DNA from: Verrucomicrobiota bacterium
GTDB lineage: Bacteria > Verrucomicrobiota > Verrucomicrobiia > CAIQCK01
DNA length: 64,000 bases
Direction of reading: 5' to 3'
NCBI GenBank assembly: GCA_016235595.1
Contig: JACRJX010000040.1
Coordinates: 284,538-348,537, forward strand
Under the pieces are notes generated by a model. The model was not told the DNA's origin. It saw nothing but the letters and a program-made list of their open reading frames with translations, and did not search any database. Positions 1 through 9,261 of this stretch are shown piece by piece (positions within the stretch are counted from its first letter, which is position 1; every line of letters starts with the position of its first letter). Both the position numbers and the translations under genes were made by a program.

Positions 1-1185
1 AATCAAGACTGGCTCGCGATGTGCCACGACCCCGCAAAGAAGCTGTTCAACGGCAAGCCCGACCTGGACCGGATTCTATCATTGTATCCCCGTCTCACAG
101 GCGCACCGGCCTTCGACCCGGCGCTGATCGCCGACAAGGTCGCGAAACTGAAGACGAAGCCGGCGGTCAACACGGGCCATTCATTCCTGGATTTGTCGGT
201 GAAAACGGCGCTGGCGCACATCGATGCCACGTTTGAGGGCGACCATCCCAAGTATGGCGTCCTCTCTTATGGCCGCAAAGAACACGACGGGTTTCCGCCC
301 ACGATCATCGCTGCGGTGGACGCCCTGACACTCTGGGGCATGATAGCGCGCGCGGAACAGTTGTTTGGCTACTGGCTGGACCACTTCGTTGATGCCAAAG
401 GCACCATCACCTACTACGGGCCATCGCTCGGCGAATACGGCCAGTTGCTGACGACGGCCCGCCGCCTCATGCAACGAGGTGGCTCGCGCGACTGGTTCGC
501 CAAGCATCGCGACGCGATCGACCGCCTCGCGCAGCATCTGCAGTCCCTAGTGAATCAAAACGGACGCGTCGCGCTTGTCTCCGGTGTGCCGGAAGCTGAT
601 GAGCGCACGCAAACGGCCACCTACTTCCACAACAACGCATGGATCGTGCGCGGACTGGACGACTGGGCTGCATTAACCCACAAACCACCGCAAACGAAGG
701 AACTGCGCAAGTTGCTGCTGGACGCCATTCGCCAGACCTGGCCGAGCGACCCGAAGGATTGGTGGCTCAGCCCCACGGTCGAACCGGCTGCGCACCCCAA
801 AACCAAAATCACGGCCACCCGCGTCGGCAGCTACACGAACTATCGTTACTGGCCGGAACTGCTCTCGAGCCGCGTCCTGCCGCGAGCCATGGCCGAGCGC
901 GTGGTGGAAGCCCGCCTCTCCTCCGGCGGACAATTCTGCGGCATGACCCGCTTTGGCGGTCATCTCGACGACTGGCCGCTGATGGATTATCTCGACGGAC
1001 TTTGGGCCTTGGGACGCAAGAACGACTACCTGTTGAGCCTCTATGGACATGTGGCCTACCACCAGGCCGAAGGCCATCTGACAGCCTATGAGCAAGTGAC
1101 GCTGCCGCCGGGCAAGAAAAAGGCCGATTATTGTCTGGCGTGCCAGTTGGTTGCCGCCCGTGCTGCCCGCGTGCTTGTGCGGTAG
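1..1185 (+). CDS. Six-hairpin glycosidase-like protein, 5' truncated
   Basis: The frame is open at the left edge of the window (the bases before the first ATG at 19 are in frame), so the true start lies upstream and about 394 residues are visible. The visible part is alpha-helical with aromatic/acidic runs such as TYFHNNAW, NYRYWPEL and HLDDWPLMDYLDGLWALG, the style of (alpha/alpha)6 barrel glycosidases and amylo-alpha-glucosidases. It precedes the GH116 gene on the same strand by about 120 bp. I infer a role in saccharide breakdown from the fold style and context; the family is not identified and no catalytic residue can be named. Confidence 0.6.
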   Translation, partial: NQDWLAMCHDPAKKLFNGKPDLDRILSLYPRLTGAPAFDPALIADKVAKLKTKPAVNTGHSFLDLSVKTALAHIDATFEGDHPKYGVLSYGRKEHDGFPPTIIAAVDALTLWGMIARAEQLFGYWLDHFVDAKGTITYYGPSLGEYGQLLTTARRLMQRGGSRDWFAKHRDAIDRLAQHLQSLVNQNGRVALVSGVPEADERTQTATYFHNNAWIVRGLDDWAALTHKPPQTKELRKLLLDAIRQTWPSDPKDWWLSPTVEPAAHPKTKITATRVGSYTNYRYWPELLSSRVLPRAMAERVVEARLSSGGQFCGMTRFGGHLDDWPLMDYLDGLWALGRKNDYLLSLYGHVAYHQAEGHLTAYEQVTLPPGKKKADYCLACQLVAARAARVLVR

Positions 1186-1308
1186 TCTGCCCCGATTCGT
1201 AACGCGCCACAGCCCGAAAATCGCAATCGAAACTCTTGCGGAGTTGTGACAACATCCGGCACCCAAACTCAACTCATTGAACATCAATCATCGAGGTCAC
1301 TGAAATCC

Positions 1309-4300
1309 ATGAGCCAGTCATCTCCGAAGTCTCCCGCAATACAAGACCCCTCATGCACATTGCCCGGTTGCTGCGGCCACCTGAGTCGGCGCGACGTGCT
1401 CAAGATCCTCGGCTGGAGCGCAACCGCAATCGCGGGCGGGCGATACGCCATGGCCGGCCCGTTCACGCGGGCTGATTTCGAGAAGCTTGTGCCGGCTGAC
1501 AAGAAACTCCGACCGGATTGGGTGAAGTCGCTTACCGCCCGTGGCAAGCGGGAAGTCTGGCGCGGTGCGGATTTGGAAAAGATCGGCATGCCCATTGGCG
1601 GCATCTGCACCGGCCAGCTCTATCTCGGCGGCGACGGCCGGTTGTGGTATTGGGACATCTTCAACAAACACATCCGCACCGGCGCGGAGCACTACGCAAA
1701 ACCCCTGGAAGCCAAATCGCCTGTGGAACAAGGGTTCGCGCTGAAGATCACGAGTGGCGGCAAGTCGCACGTGCGCACGCTTGATGCCGCTGGCTGGAAG
1801 GACGTCAGTTTTTGTGGTGAGTATCCGATTGCGTTCGTCGAATACCGGGACGCAGCTTCGCCCGTGGCCGTCTCGCTGGAGGCGTTCTCGCCGTTCATCC
1901 CGCTCAACGCGGACGACTCCGCGCTGCCGGCGACAGTGATGCAATTCACGCTGAAGAACACAAGCGACAAGAAGGTCGATGCGGAGCTGGCCGGCTGGTT
2001 GGAAAATTCTGTCTGCATCAACAGCGCCGCCCCCGGCGATGGCGTGCGCCGGAATCAGATCAAGCACGGCGACGGCCTGACATTGATTGAATCCTCTGCC
2101 ATTGCCGCGCCAAGCGAAAAAAAACCCAAGCGTCCCGATATCGTATTCGACGATTTCGAAAGAACCACATACGAAGGGTGGACCGCAACCGGGACTGCAT
2201 TTGGTCCGGGACCGGTCGAGCGCAAGAACGTTCCACCCTATCAGGGCGAACTCGGCGGCGAGGGCAAGCGCGTCGTCAACAGCCACAGCAGCGCGCCCAG
2301 CAACAGTGTCGGCGGGCGCGACAACGCCACGGGCAAACTCAGCAGCCGCGACTTCAAGATCGAGCGGCGGTTCATCTCGTTCTACATCGGCGGTGGCAGC
2401 CACGCCGGCAAGACCTGTCTCAACCTCGTCGTGGACGGCAAGGTCGCGCGCACGATGACTGGCAAGAACAGCAACCAGATGACGCGCCAGTTCTTTGACG
2501 TGCGCGATATCGAGGGCAAACAGGCACGGTTGGAGATCGTGGATAACCAGCAAGGCGCGTGGGGCAACATTGGCGTGGACCAAATCGTCTTCACTGACAA
2601 TTCTGCCCTGACCGGCCCCTTGGAGAAACGGCCGGACTTCGGGACGATGGCGCTGGCGTGTCTTGGCGATGCGACCGCACTCACCTCGCTGCCAGCCGGC
2701 AATCTGGCCGAGGAGATTTTCCCCGGCGCTGGCAACGAGACGACAACGGAAAAACCTTTTGGCCAGAAGTTGGTGGGCGCGCTCAAGAGCAAGCACACAC
2801 TCGCGCCCGGTGCATCGGTCACCGTGACGTTTGTCATCGCGTGGCATTTCCCGAATCACAAGCTCGAACCCGTGCGAGGTTCCGAAGGCCGGCGTTACGC
2901 GGCGCGTTTCGCCAACGCCACGACTGTCGTCGAACATCTCGCAAAGAACTGCGACTCGCTCGCCAGCCAGACGCGGCTCTGGCACGACACCTGGTATGAC
3001 TCGACGCTGCCGTTCTGGTTCCTCAACCGAACGATGCTCAACACCTCCATCCTCGCCAGTTCGACGTGCCATTGGTTCTCCGACGGACGATTCTATGGAT
3101 GGGAAGGCGTCGGTTGTTGCGCCGGCACGTGCACGCACGTTTGGGGCTACGCCCACGCCGTGGGCCGGCTGTTCCCGCAGCTCGAACGCGACCTCCGCGA
3201 GCGAACCGACTACGGCCTCGCGTTCAATCCGGAGACGGGCCTCATCAAATTCCGCGGCGAGGGTGCCGGGCTGGCCATCGATGGACAGTGCGGTGTCATT
3301 CTGCGCTCGCTGCGCGAACATCAGGTCTCGGCTGACGACAAGTTTCTGAAACGCAACTGGCCGAAGATCAAACGCGCCCTCCAGCATCTCATCGAGCAGG
3401 ACGGCGGCACGACCGGCGTGTTGGTCGGCTCGCAGCACAACACGCTCGACACCAACTGGCACGGCCCGGTCGCATGGCTGACAAGCCTTTATCTCGCCGC
3501 ATTGCGCGCCGGCGAGGAAATGGCGCGCGAGACGGGTGACGGCGCATTCGCTGCGCAATGCCACGAGATTTTCGAGAAAGGCCACAAGGGCATTCTCGAT
3601 CTGTTCGACGGCGAATACTTCATCAACAAACCGGACCCGAAACATCCCGAGGCAATCAACTCCGGCACCGGTTGCGAGATTGACCAGGTTTTTGGACAGA
3701 GTTGGGCGTGGCAGGTTGGCTTGGGCCACGTGTTGCCGGAGAAGGAAACGCTCGCGGCGCTCCGGTCGCTGTGGCGCTACAATTTCTCGCCCGACGTCGG
3801 CCCCTATCGCGAGGCGATGAAGCCCGGACGCTGGTATGCCATGCCCGGCGAGGCAGGCTTGCTGATGTGTTCGTTCCCGCGCACCGACTGGGATTACAAG
3901 AAAGCCGCCGGCAAAGGCCCCGAATGGGCGGCCGGCTACTTCAACGAATGCATGAACGGCTTTGAGTATCAGGTCGCCAGCCACATGATTTGGGAAGGCA
4001 TGTTGACCGAAGGCCTCGCCATCACGCGCGCGTTGCACGACCGCTATCATCCGTCCCGGCGCAACCCTTGGAACGAAGTCGAATGCGGCGATCACTACGC
4101 CCGGTCAATGGCCAGTTACGGCGTCTTTCTGGCGGCGTGCGGTTTCGAATACCACGGGCCGAAGGGCCATATCGCTTTTGCCCCGCGTCTGACGCCGCAG
4201 CATTTCCGCACGCCCTTCACGAGCGCCGAGGGCTGGGGAACGTTCCAGCAAAACGCAGATGACGGAAAGCTGAAGACGGAAATCGCAGTGAAGCACGGCC

Positions 4301-4485
4301 AACTGCGGCTCAAGAGCCTGTCACTCGCGCCTGCGAAGAAGAACCCGGCCAACTCTGTGAAAGCGGCTGTGAACGGGAAGACTATGCCCGCCAAGGTCAG
4401 TACAGAAGGTGGCATGCTGCTGGTGCGTTTGGAAAACGAGCAGACTCTTGTTGCCGGACAGAAGTTGGAAGTGGAAGTCCAGTAA
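1309..4485 (+). CDS. GH116 family glycoside hydrolase (GBA2-like) with inserted beta-sandwich domain
   Basis: Exported beta-glucosidase/beta-xylosidase-type enzyme related to bile-acid beta-glucosidase GBA2. The ATG at 1309 is chosen over an in-frame GTG at 1246 because a GAGG box lies 12 bases upstream. A Tat-like signal (SRRDVLK, then a hydrophobic stretch) follows within the first 45 residues. Next comes the GH116 N-terminal beta domain (GMPIGGICTGQLYLGGDG), and the C-terminal (alpha/alpha)6 catalytic domain has GRFYGWEGVG, GTCTHVWGYAHAVG and QHNTLDTNWHGPVAWLTSLY. About 1058 residues, longer than usual because roughly residues 275-435 form an extra beta-sandwich (FDDFERTTYEGW to NIGVDQIVFTD). 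Family call is firm; substrate (beta-glucoside or xyloside) is inferred. Confidence 0.88.
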   Translation: MSQSSPKSPAIQDPSCTLPGCCGHLSRRDVLKILGWSATAIAGGRYAMAGPFTRADFEKLVPADKKLRPDWVKSLTARGKREVWRGADLEKIGMPIGGICTGQLYLGGDGRLWYWDIFNKHIRTGAEHYAKPLEAKSPVEQGFALKITSGGKSHVRTLDAAGWKDVSFCGEYPIAFVEYRDAASPVAVSLEAFSPFIPLNADDSALPATVMQFTLKNTSDKKVDAELAGWLENSVCINSAAPGDGVRRNQIKHGDGLTLIESSAIAAPSEKKPKRPDIVFDDFERTTYEGWTATGTAFGPGPVERKNVPPYQGELGGEGKRVVNSHSSAPSNSVGGRDNATGKLSSRDFKIERRFISFYIGGGSHAGKTCLNLVVDGKVARTMTGKNSNQMTRQFFDVRDIEGKQARLEIVDNQQGAWGNIGVDQIVFTDNSALTGPLEKRPDFGTMALACLGDATALTSLPAGNLAEEIFPGAGNETTTEKPFGQKLVGALKSKHTLAPGASVTVTFVIAWHFPNHKLEPVRGSEGRRYAARFANATTVVEHLAKNCDSLASQTRLWHDTWYDSTLPFWFLNRTMLNTSILASSTCHWFSDGRFYGWEGVGCCAGTCTHVWGYAHAVGRLFPQLERDLRERTDYGLAFNPETGLIKFRGEGAGLAIDGQCGVILRSLREHQVSADDKFLKRNWPKIKRALQHLIEQDGGTTGVLVGSQHNTLDTNWHGPVAWLTSLYLAALRAGEEMARETGDGAFAAQCHEIFEKGHKGILDLFDGEYFINKPDPKHPEAINSGTGCEIDQVFGQSWAWQVGLGHVLPEKETLAALRSLWRYNFSPDVGPYREAMKPGRWYAMPGEAGLLMCSFPRTDWDYKKAAGKGPEWAAGYFNECMNGFEYQVASHMIWEGMLTEGLAITRALHDRYHPSRRNPWNEVECGDHYARSMASYGVFLAACGFEYHGPKGHIAFAPRLTPQHFRTPFTSAEGWGTFQQNADDGKLKTEIAVKHGQLRLKSLSLAPAKKNPANSVKAAVNGKTMPAKVSTEGGMLLVRLENEQTLVAGQKLEVEVQ

Positions 4486-4495
4486 TTGAATCGAA

Positions 4496-5230
4496 ATGCG
4501 ATCCGACATCGGTTTTCACACAGCCATTGATATGCCCTTGGAACCAGCGACTCCGTCATCCACTCCTGTCTCACTCAATCCACCCCGCGCCATGCTGACT
4601 GTGGTCGTTGTGGTCGTTGTGCTGTCGTCCCTGCTCACGCCCACAATCGAGGCCGCTGACGCACTCGCCCGAAAGGCTGTCATCGCACGGGATGTGGTCT
4701 ATGTATCAACGCCACAGGCCGTCGTGGACAAGATGTTGGAGATGGCAGAGATCAAACCCGGCGATGTCGTATATGACCTCGGCTGCGGAGACGGACGCGC
4801 GGTCGTGACGGCAGCAAAGCGATACGGCGTGAAGGCTGTGGGCGTCGATATCGATCCGGCGCGCGTCAAGGATTCGATCGACAACGTCCGCTCCAACAAG
4901 GTGGAGCATCTGGTGTCCATCCAACAGAAGGACATTTTCACCCTTGATTTCCACGAAGCCACGGTCGTGTTCCTTTATCTGCTGCCGGCGCTGAACACCC
5001 GGCTGATGCCGCAGCTTTCGAAACTCAAACCCGGCTCCCGCATCGTCTCGCACGACTTCGACATGGGCGATGCCAAACCTTCGCAGATTGTCATACTGAC
5101 CACGGACAACGAGCCGGGCGTCCGGCGCGATTGGGGAAAGAACGAGCACATTCTCTACAAGTGGGTCGTCCCATGGGAAACTGAACCTCTTACGTCGCCC
5201 AGCAAGAGCAAGACCGGCAGCGGCCAGTAA
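4496..5230 (+). CDS. Exported class I SAM-dependent methyltransferase
   Basis: A Rossmann-fold methyltransferase with the SAM-binding motif VVYDLGCGDGRAVV, the acidic motif AVGVDIDPARV and a following QKDIFTLD. Upstream of the domain there is a strongly hydrophobic stretch (TVVVVVVVLSSLL ending in EAADA), which looks like a Sec signal or anchor, so the enzyme may act outside the cytoplasm although SAM is cytosolic. Starts at 4496, 4532 and 4592 are all possible; none has a clear Shine-Dalgarno box. It sits between GH116 and the next glycosidase-like gene with short gaps, suggesting co-transcription. The methyl acceptor is unknown; this exported type is recurrent in PVC genomes. Confidence 0.75.
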   Translation: MRSDIGFHTAIDMPLEPATPSSTPVSLNPPRAMLTVVVVVVVLSSLLTPTIEAADALARKAVIARDVVYVSTPQAVVDKMLEMAEIKPGDVVYDLGCGDGRAVVTAAKRYGVKAVGVDIDPARVKDSIDNVRSNKVEHLVSIQQKDIFTLDFHEATVVFLYLLPALNTRLMPQLSKLKPGSRIVSHDFDMGDAKPSQIVILTTDNEPGVRRDWGKNEHILYKWVVPWETEPLTSPSKSKTGSGQ

Positions 5231-5254
5231 CATGCAATAGCGCAATCCATTCAC

Positions 5255-7726
5255 ATGAAACACTTACACTTCATCCTCTGTGCGTTGTTGGCCACTTCAG
5301 CGTCACCCCTCGTGGCCGCCACTCGCAACGAAAGCAGCTATCTCAAAATCTCAGCCGATGCCGCAAGCGGCCGCACCACGCTCCTCGACAAGCAAAGCAG
5401 CGTTACGTGGGACCTCGGTCCGGGAGCCGACGTCGCGATTTCCAAAGATGGCCGAAGCGTGGTGATTCACCGCACAGCAACCGGCAAGGACGGTATTCGG
5501 TTGCTCGATGGCGCGCTCGAAATCGCCAAATCCGAGGAGGGTTGTGCCCTGGTGCCCGCGCGCGAGGGGTTGCTGATACCCGCCGACAACGACAGCGAGT
5601 TCACGCGGAGCTTCGGCACGTCCAGCTACGAAGGTTGCCACATGAACATGATGGGCTTCATCAAGCGCGGCGCAGCCCTGCTCATGACCTGGGACGATGC
5701 CTACATCCGGCCGGAGTTGGTGAAGACAAAGGCATCCCTGAAATGCTCGGTTCACGCAAAACGGCCGCCGCACTGTGAGAGCGCGGCGTTCTCGGTCACG
5801 CTGACGCCGCTCGGCCGTGGCGATTGGAACACCATCGCGGCGGCCTATCGCAAGATTGCCGAGCGAAAAGGCACCGCTGTTACCCTTGCAGCAAAAATAC
5901 GCCGCAATCCTGAAGTCGCCAAACTCCTCGGCGCTTCCAACGCCAAACTCTGGACCTGTCTCGCGCGCCGCCGCAACGAGGACAGCACCAAGGACGAAAG
6001 TGTCGAGGTGAAGTGGACGTTCGACGAGGCCGCACAGGTCGCTGAACATCTCAAGAACGACCTCGGCATGGATCGCTGCCTGTTCACGCTCGGCGGTTGG
6101 ACCGAGGGCGGTTACGACTGCCGGCACCCCGACGCTCTGCCGGCAAACCCTGAGTGCGGCGGCAACGATGCCCTTGCCTCGGCGGTGGCGCGCATCAGGG
6201 CGCTCGGTTACGTCGCCTGCTTCCACGACAACTACCAGGACATGTATCGCGATGCGAAGTCGTGGAACCCGGACTGCATCCAAAAGAAGGCCGACGGCTC
6301 GCCGATGTCGGGCGGGCGGTGGCTCGGTGGCCGGGCGTGGCTCGTGTGCGCGCCCAAGACACTGGAGTTGGCACAACGACCGCAAAATCTGCCAGAGGTG
6401 CAGAAGCTGTTCAAACCACAGGCTTACTTCATTGACACGACCTACGCCGTGGGGCCGCAGGAGTGTTTCGACCCAAAACACCCGCTCAACTACAACGACG
6501 ATATTCGTTGGAAACAGAAACTCAGCGACTACTCGCGCAAAATCTTCGGCATTTTCGGCTCCGAGTGTGGCCGTGAGTGGGCCATCCCGCACAGCGAGTT
6601 CTTCGAGGGTCTCAGCGGTGTCAGCGGCAAGTACTTCCACAACAACATTGACCCGGAGAAACTGGGCGCGACGGTCGTCCCGTTGTTCGAGATGGTTTAT
6701 CACGACTGCGAGGTCGTCCATGGCAAATACGGCTACGCTCCGGAAGCCGCCGCCGAATACGTCGCGCACCACGCGCTTTGCGGCCGGACGCTGAATTATC
6801 ACCGGTTCGACTCGCATCTTTATTGGAAGCAACCCGTGCCCGAGGTGAAGGCGCGCCCGGGCGTGGTGTCGGTGTCTCAAATATCATCCTCGAAATTCCA
6901 GATCCGTTATCGTTGGCAGGTCGAGGCGGACGCCGCCGGCGACTGGCATGTCTGCGTGCATTTCGGCAAGGGACCGTCGCCGCTATTCCAGAACGATCAT
7001 GCGCCGGTGAAACCCGTCGCAGGTTGGCGGGCAGGCGATGTGATCGAGGAAGGACCGTTTGAAGTGACGATTCCGCCGACCGTGAAAGCGGACGCGGTGG
7101 ATGTCTATGTCGGACTCTTCCGCGGATCGGGCGGGTCCGAGCGCGCGCGATTGCTGGGTGGTGGCAGCGATGGCCGCGTATTGGTGGGGCAATTACGTCT
7201 CAAGCCGGCGATCGCCTTCGAGAAGGTCGGGCCGCTCCCCTCGTTGGGTGACCGCGCCTGTTTCGTGCGCGCCGACAATGGCTGGGCGGAAGGTTTATGC
7301 CCGATGGACCGGTTCGTGAAGAACACACATGAAATTCTCGGTCCTCTCGCGGCGGTTACGGCCCATGCGCGGCTGACCAAACTCGAATTCCTGACGCCCG
7401 ATCGCGCGGTCCGGCGCGCCACGTTCGGCAGCCAGGGCAGCCGTTCGCTGACAACGGTCACCGTGAATTTCGGCGCGAACAACTTCACCGCGCAATCGGC
7501 GCTGGGCAGCAAGGTGACACTGCCGACGTGGGGATTCCTGATCGAGTCGCCACAGTTTGTGGCATTTCACGCGACGAGTTGGGCTGGGCGTGACTACGAC
7601 GCGCCGGTGTTGTTCACGGCACGCATGGACGCCAAACATACCCGCATTTTTCACGGCTTTGGCGACGCGCGGCTCAACTGGCACGGGCGTGAGTTGGAAG
7701 TGCGGCGCGAGACGGAACTGAAATAG
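5255..7726 (+). CDS. Exported TIM-barrel glycosidase-like protein (GH101/DUF5696-like)
   Basis: An 823-residue protein with a clear Sec signal (MKHLHFILCALLATSASPLVAA). The N-terminal third is beta-rich, followed by a probable (beta/alpha)8 barrel with LFTLGGWTEGGYD, GYVACFHDNYQDMY, QAYFIDTTYA and GIFGSECGREW; the acidic residues in FIDTT and GSECG are at places where a nucleophile and acid/base would be expected. The C-terminal part is again beta-rich. The architecture resembles GH101/GH129-like and DUF5696 proteins, but I cannot assign a family with certainty. It ends 11 bp from the convergent oxidoreductase gene. Probable role: cleavage of a complex glycan outside the cytoplasm. Confidence 0.65.
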   Translation: MKHLHFILCALLATSASPLVAATRNESSYLKISADAASGRTTLLDKQSSVTWDLGPGADVAISKDGRSVVIHRTATGKDGIRLLDGALEIAKSEEGCALVPAREGLLIPADNDSEFTRSFGTSSYEGCHMNMMGFIKRGAALLMTWDDAYIRPELVKTKASLKCSVHAKRPPHCESAAFSVTLTPLGRGDWNTIAAAYRKIAERKGTAVTLAAKIRRNPEVAKLLGASNAKLWTCLARRRNEDSTKDESVEVKWTFDEAAQVAEHLKNDLGMDRCLFTLGGWTEGGYDCRHPDALPANPECGGNDALASAVARIRALGYVACFHDNYQDMYRDAKSWNPDCIQKKADGSPMSGGRWLGGRAWLVCAPKTLELAQRPQNLPEVQKLFKPQAYFIDTTYAVGPQECFDPKHPLNYNDDIRWKQKLSDYSRKIFGIFGSECGREWAIPHSEFFEGLSGVSGKYFHNNIDPEKLGATVVPLFEMVYHDCEVVHGKYGYAPEAAAEYVAHHALCGRTLNYHRFDSHLYWKQPVPEVKARPGVVSVSQISSSKFQIRYRWQVEADAAGDWHVCVHFGKGPSPLFQNDHAPVKPVAGWRAGDVIEEGPFEVTIPPTVKADAVDVYVGLFRGSGGSERARLLGGGSDGRVLVGQLRLKPAIAFEKVGPLPSLGDRACFVRADNGWAEGLCPMDRFVKNTHEILGPLAAVTAHARLTKLEFLTPDRAVRRATFGSQGSRSLTTVTVNFGANNFTAQSALGSKVTLPTWGFLIESPQFVAFHATSWAGRDYDAPVLFTARMDAKHTRIFHGFGDARLNWHGRELEVRRETELK

Positions 7727-7737
7727 AGCTTACAGGC

Positions 7738-9057
7738 TCACACGTTCCACGGTTCCCGCGCGGGCCGGGAGAGCATGCGGTTGGCGGCATCGTCATCAAG
7801 GAAGCGCTCCTGCTGCGGATCCCACTTCAGCTTGCGGCCGGTTTTCATTGCAATGTGGCCGAGGATGCAAACGCTGCACGAACGGTGCGCCACTTCGACT
7901 GGAGCGATGGGATCCCGGCGCGAGCGGATGCTGTCCAGGAAGTTCTGCTTGTGATGACGGCTCTCGCAGAGATGGATTTCGCCCGCGCCGATGCTCGATG
8001 CCAACAACGACTTTGGCTGCGCGTCCACACGGCTGGGGTCCACAAAGACCCATCCCTCGCTGCCTTCGAAACGAATGCCCAACTGGTCTGATTTTGCGTC
8101 CTCGCAAATCAGCTTCAGGCCGTTAGCATAGGTATACTCGATGTGGAATGCCCCGTGAACGTCCCACACGCCTTCCGTCGGATACGTCGCCCGCCCCTCG
8201 ATCTCAACAGGGCCGGTGAGTTCCGTTCCCATGCCCCACTGCGCGATGTCGATGTAATGCGCACCCCAACCGGTAATCATGCCGAGGCAGTAGTCCGTCA
8301 CCCGCAGCCAGCCGGGACGGTCGAGGCCCTTCTGTGGATGCACGCGGTCCTCGATGTAGTCCGCCCAAGGCGCCGGGCCAAGCCACGTGCTGTAGTTCAA
8401 TTCCTTTGGCGCTGGCGTCGCGGGCCGGACGGGTCCCGGGGGATCGGTTGGCAGACCGACTTTGACCGTGTGCAGCTTTCCAATCCGTCCGTTGCGCACC
8501 AGCTCGCATCCAAACCGGATGCGGTTGTTTGAGCGATGCTGCGAGCCAACTTGCAGCACGCGCCCATAACGCCGGACCGTGTCGCTCAATAAGCGGCCTT
8601 CCTGGATCGAGTAAGTCAGCGGCTTCTGCACAAACAAGTCCTTGCCCGCCCGCGCCGCTTCAATCGCCGGGATCGCATGCCAATGATCCGGCGTGACGAT
8701 CTGCACGGCGTCGATGTCCGCTCGCGCAATCAACTCCCGAAAATCGCCGTAGGCTGCGCATCCCTTGTAGCCGCCACTGGCTTTGCCTTTGGCATACTGC
8801 GTCTCGACGGTGCTTTTCGCGTTCGCGAGGCGGTTGGCATCCACATCGCACACCGCCACAACCTGCACGCCTTGCCGCCCCATGATGTCGCGCAGATCGC
8901 CCATCCCCATCCGCCCGACTCCGATGCAGCCCATCGTGATGCGATTGCTCGGCGCGTTGGCCCCGAACAGTGACGACGGCAGAACGAACGGCGCGCCCAT
9001 GATACCCGCGGAGGTTCGTAGAAATTGTCTTCGGGAAACACGGATGCGTGTGGTCAT
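7738..9057 (-). CDS. Gfo/Idh/MocA family oxidoreductase with Tat signal
   Basis: A 439-residue NAD(P)-dependent sugar dehydrogenase-type protein. The N-terminus carries a Tat signal (RVSRRQFLRTSAG, then GAPFVLPSSLFGA). The Rossmann domain has MGCIGVGRMGMGDL and VVAVCDVD; the family lysine motif is FVQKPLT, preceded by TPDHWHA. The C-terminal domain has GWGAHYIDIAQWG. The ATG at 9057 follows an AAGAGG box (minus strand) about 8 bases away, favouring it over an upstream in-frame start at 9111. Divergent from the GH27 gene, so the two may share a control region. Family members of this Tat-exported type act on unidentified sugars or glycans. Confidence 0.88.
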   Translation of the reverse strand: MTTRIRVSRRQFLRTSAGIMGAPFVLPSSLFGANAPSNRITMGCIGVGRMGMGDLRDIMGRQGVQVVAVCDVDANRLANAKSTVETQYAKGKASGGYKGCAAYGDFRELIARADIDAVQIVTPDHWHAIPAIEAARAGKDLFVQKPLTYSIQEGRLLSDTVRRYGRVLQVGSQHRSNNRIRFGCELVRNGRIGKLHTVKVGLPTDPPGPVRPATPAPKELNYSTWLGPAPWADYIEDRVHPQKGLDRPGWLRVTDYCLGMITGWGAHYIDIAQWGMGTELTGPVEIEGRATYPTEGVWDVHGAFHIEYTYANGLKLICEDAKSDQLGIRFEGSEGWVFVDPSRVDAQPKSLLASSIGAGEIHLCESRHHKQNFLDSIRSRRDPIAPVEVAHRSCSVCILGHIAMKTGRKLKWDPQQERFLDDDAANRMLSRPAREPWNV

Positions 9058-9208
9058 AACAGATGCCTCTTGTTGATTCAGAGTCTCGCTCGCCGCGCAA
9101 CGCGTCAGCAACGGTCGGGCGCAATGAAGCGCAGCCTAGGCGTGCGATCACTGGAACGCAAGCGACGAATGAACCCTCCGCAACGCGAGCAACGTCTGAA
9201 CGTAGAAT

Positions 9209-9237
9209 TTGCCGTTCCAACGTCTCGGTGGCATAGT
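9209..9237 (+). promoter_or_regulatory. Possible sigma70 promoter of the GH27 gene
   Basis: TTGCCG and CATAGT separated by 17 bases, 25 bases upstream of the ATG at 9262. It lies in the short divergent region between the oxidoreductase and alpha-galactosidase genes. The match is moderate and the leader would be under 20 bases, so this is tentative. Confidence 0.3.
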
Positions 9238-9261
9238 GCGCACGCCGAACCAGATGACACC

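Noticed and set aside
1351..4095. A 914-codon open frame on the minus strand opposite the GH116 gene
   Set aside because: Low-complexity Arg/Ala/Val-rich translation without motifs, fully covered by a clear gene on the other strand; a by-product of high GC in third codon positions. The same holds for 23325-25367 (+), 56656-58872 (-) and 58969-60888 (-).
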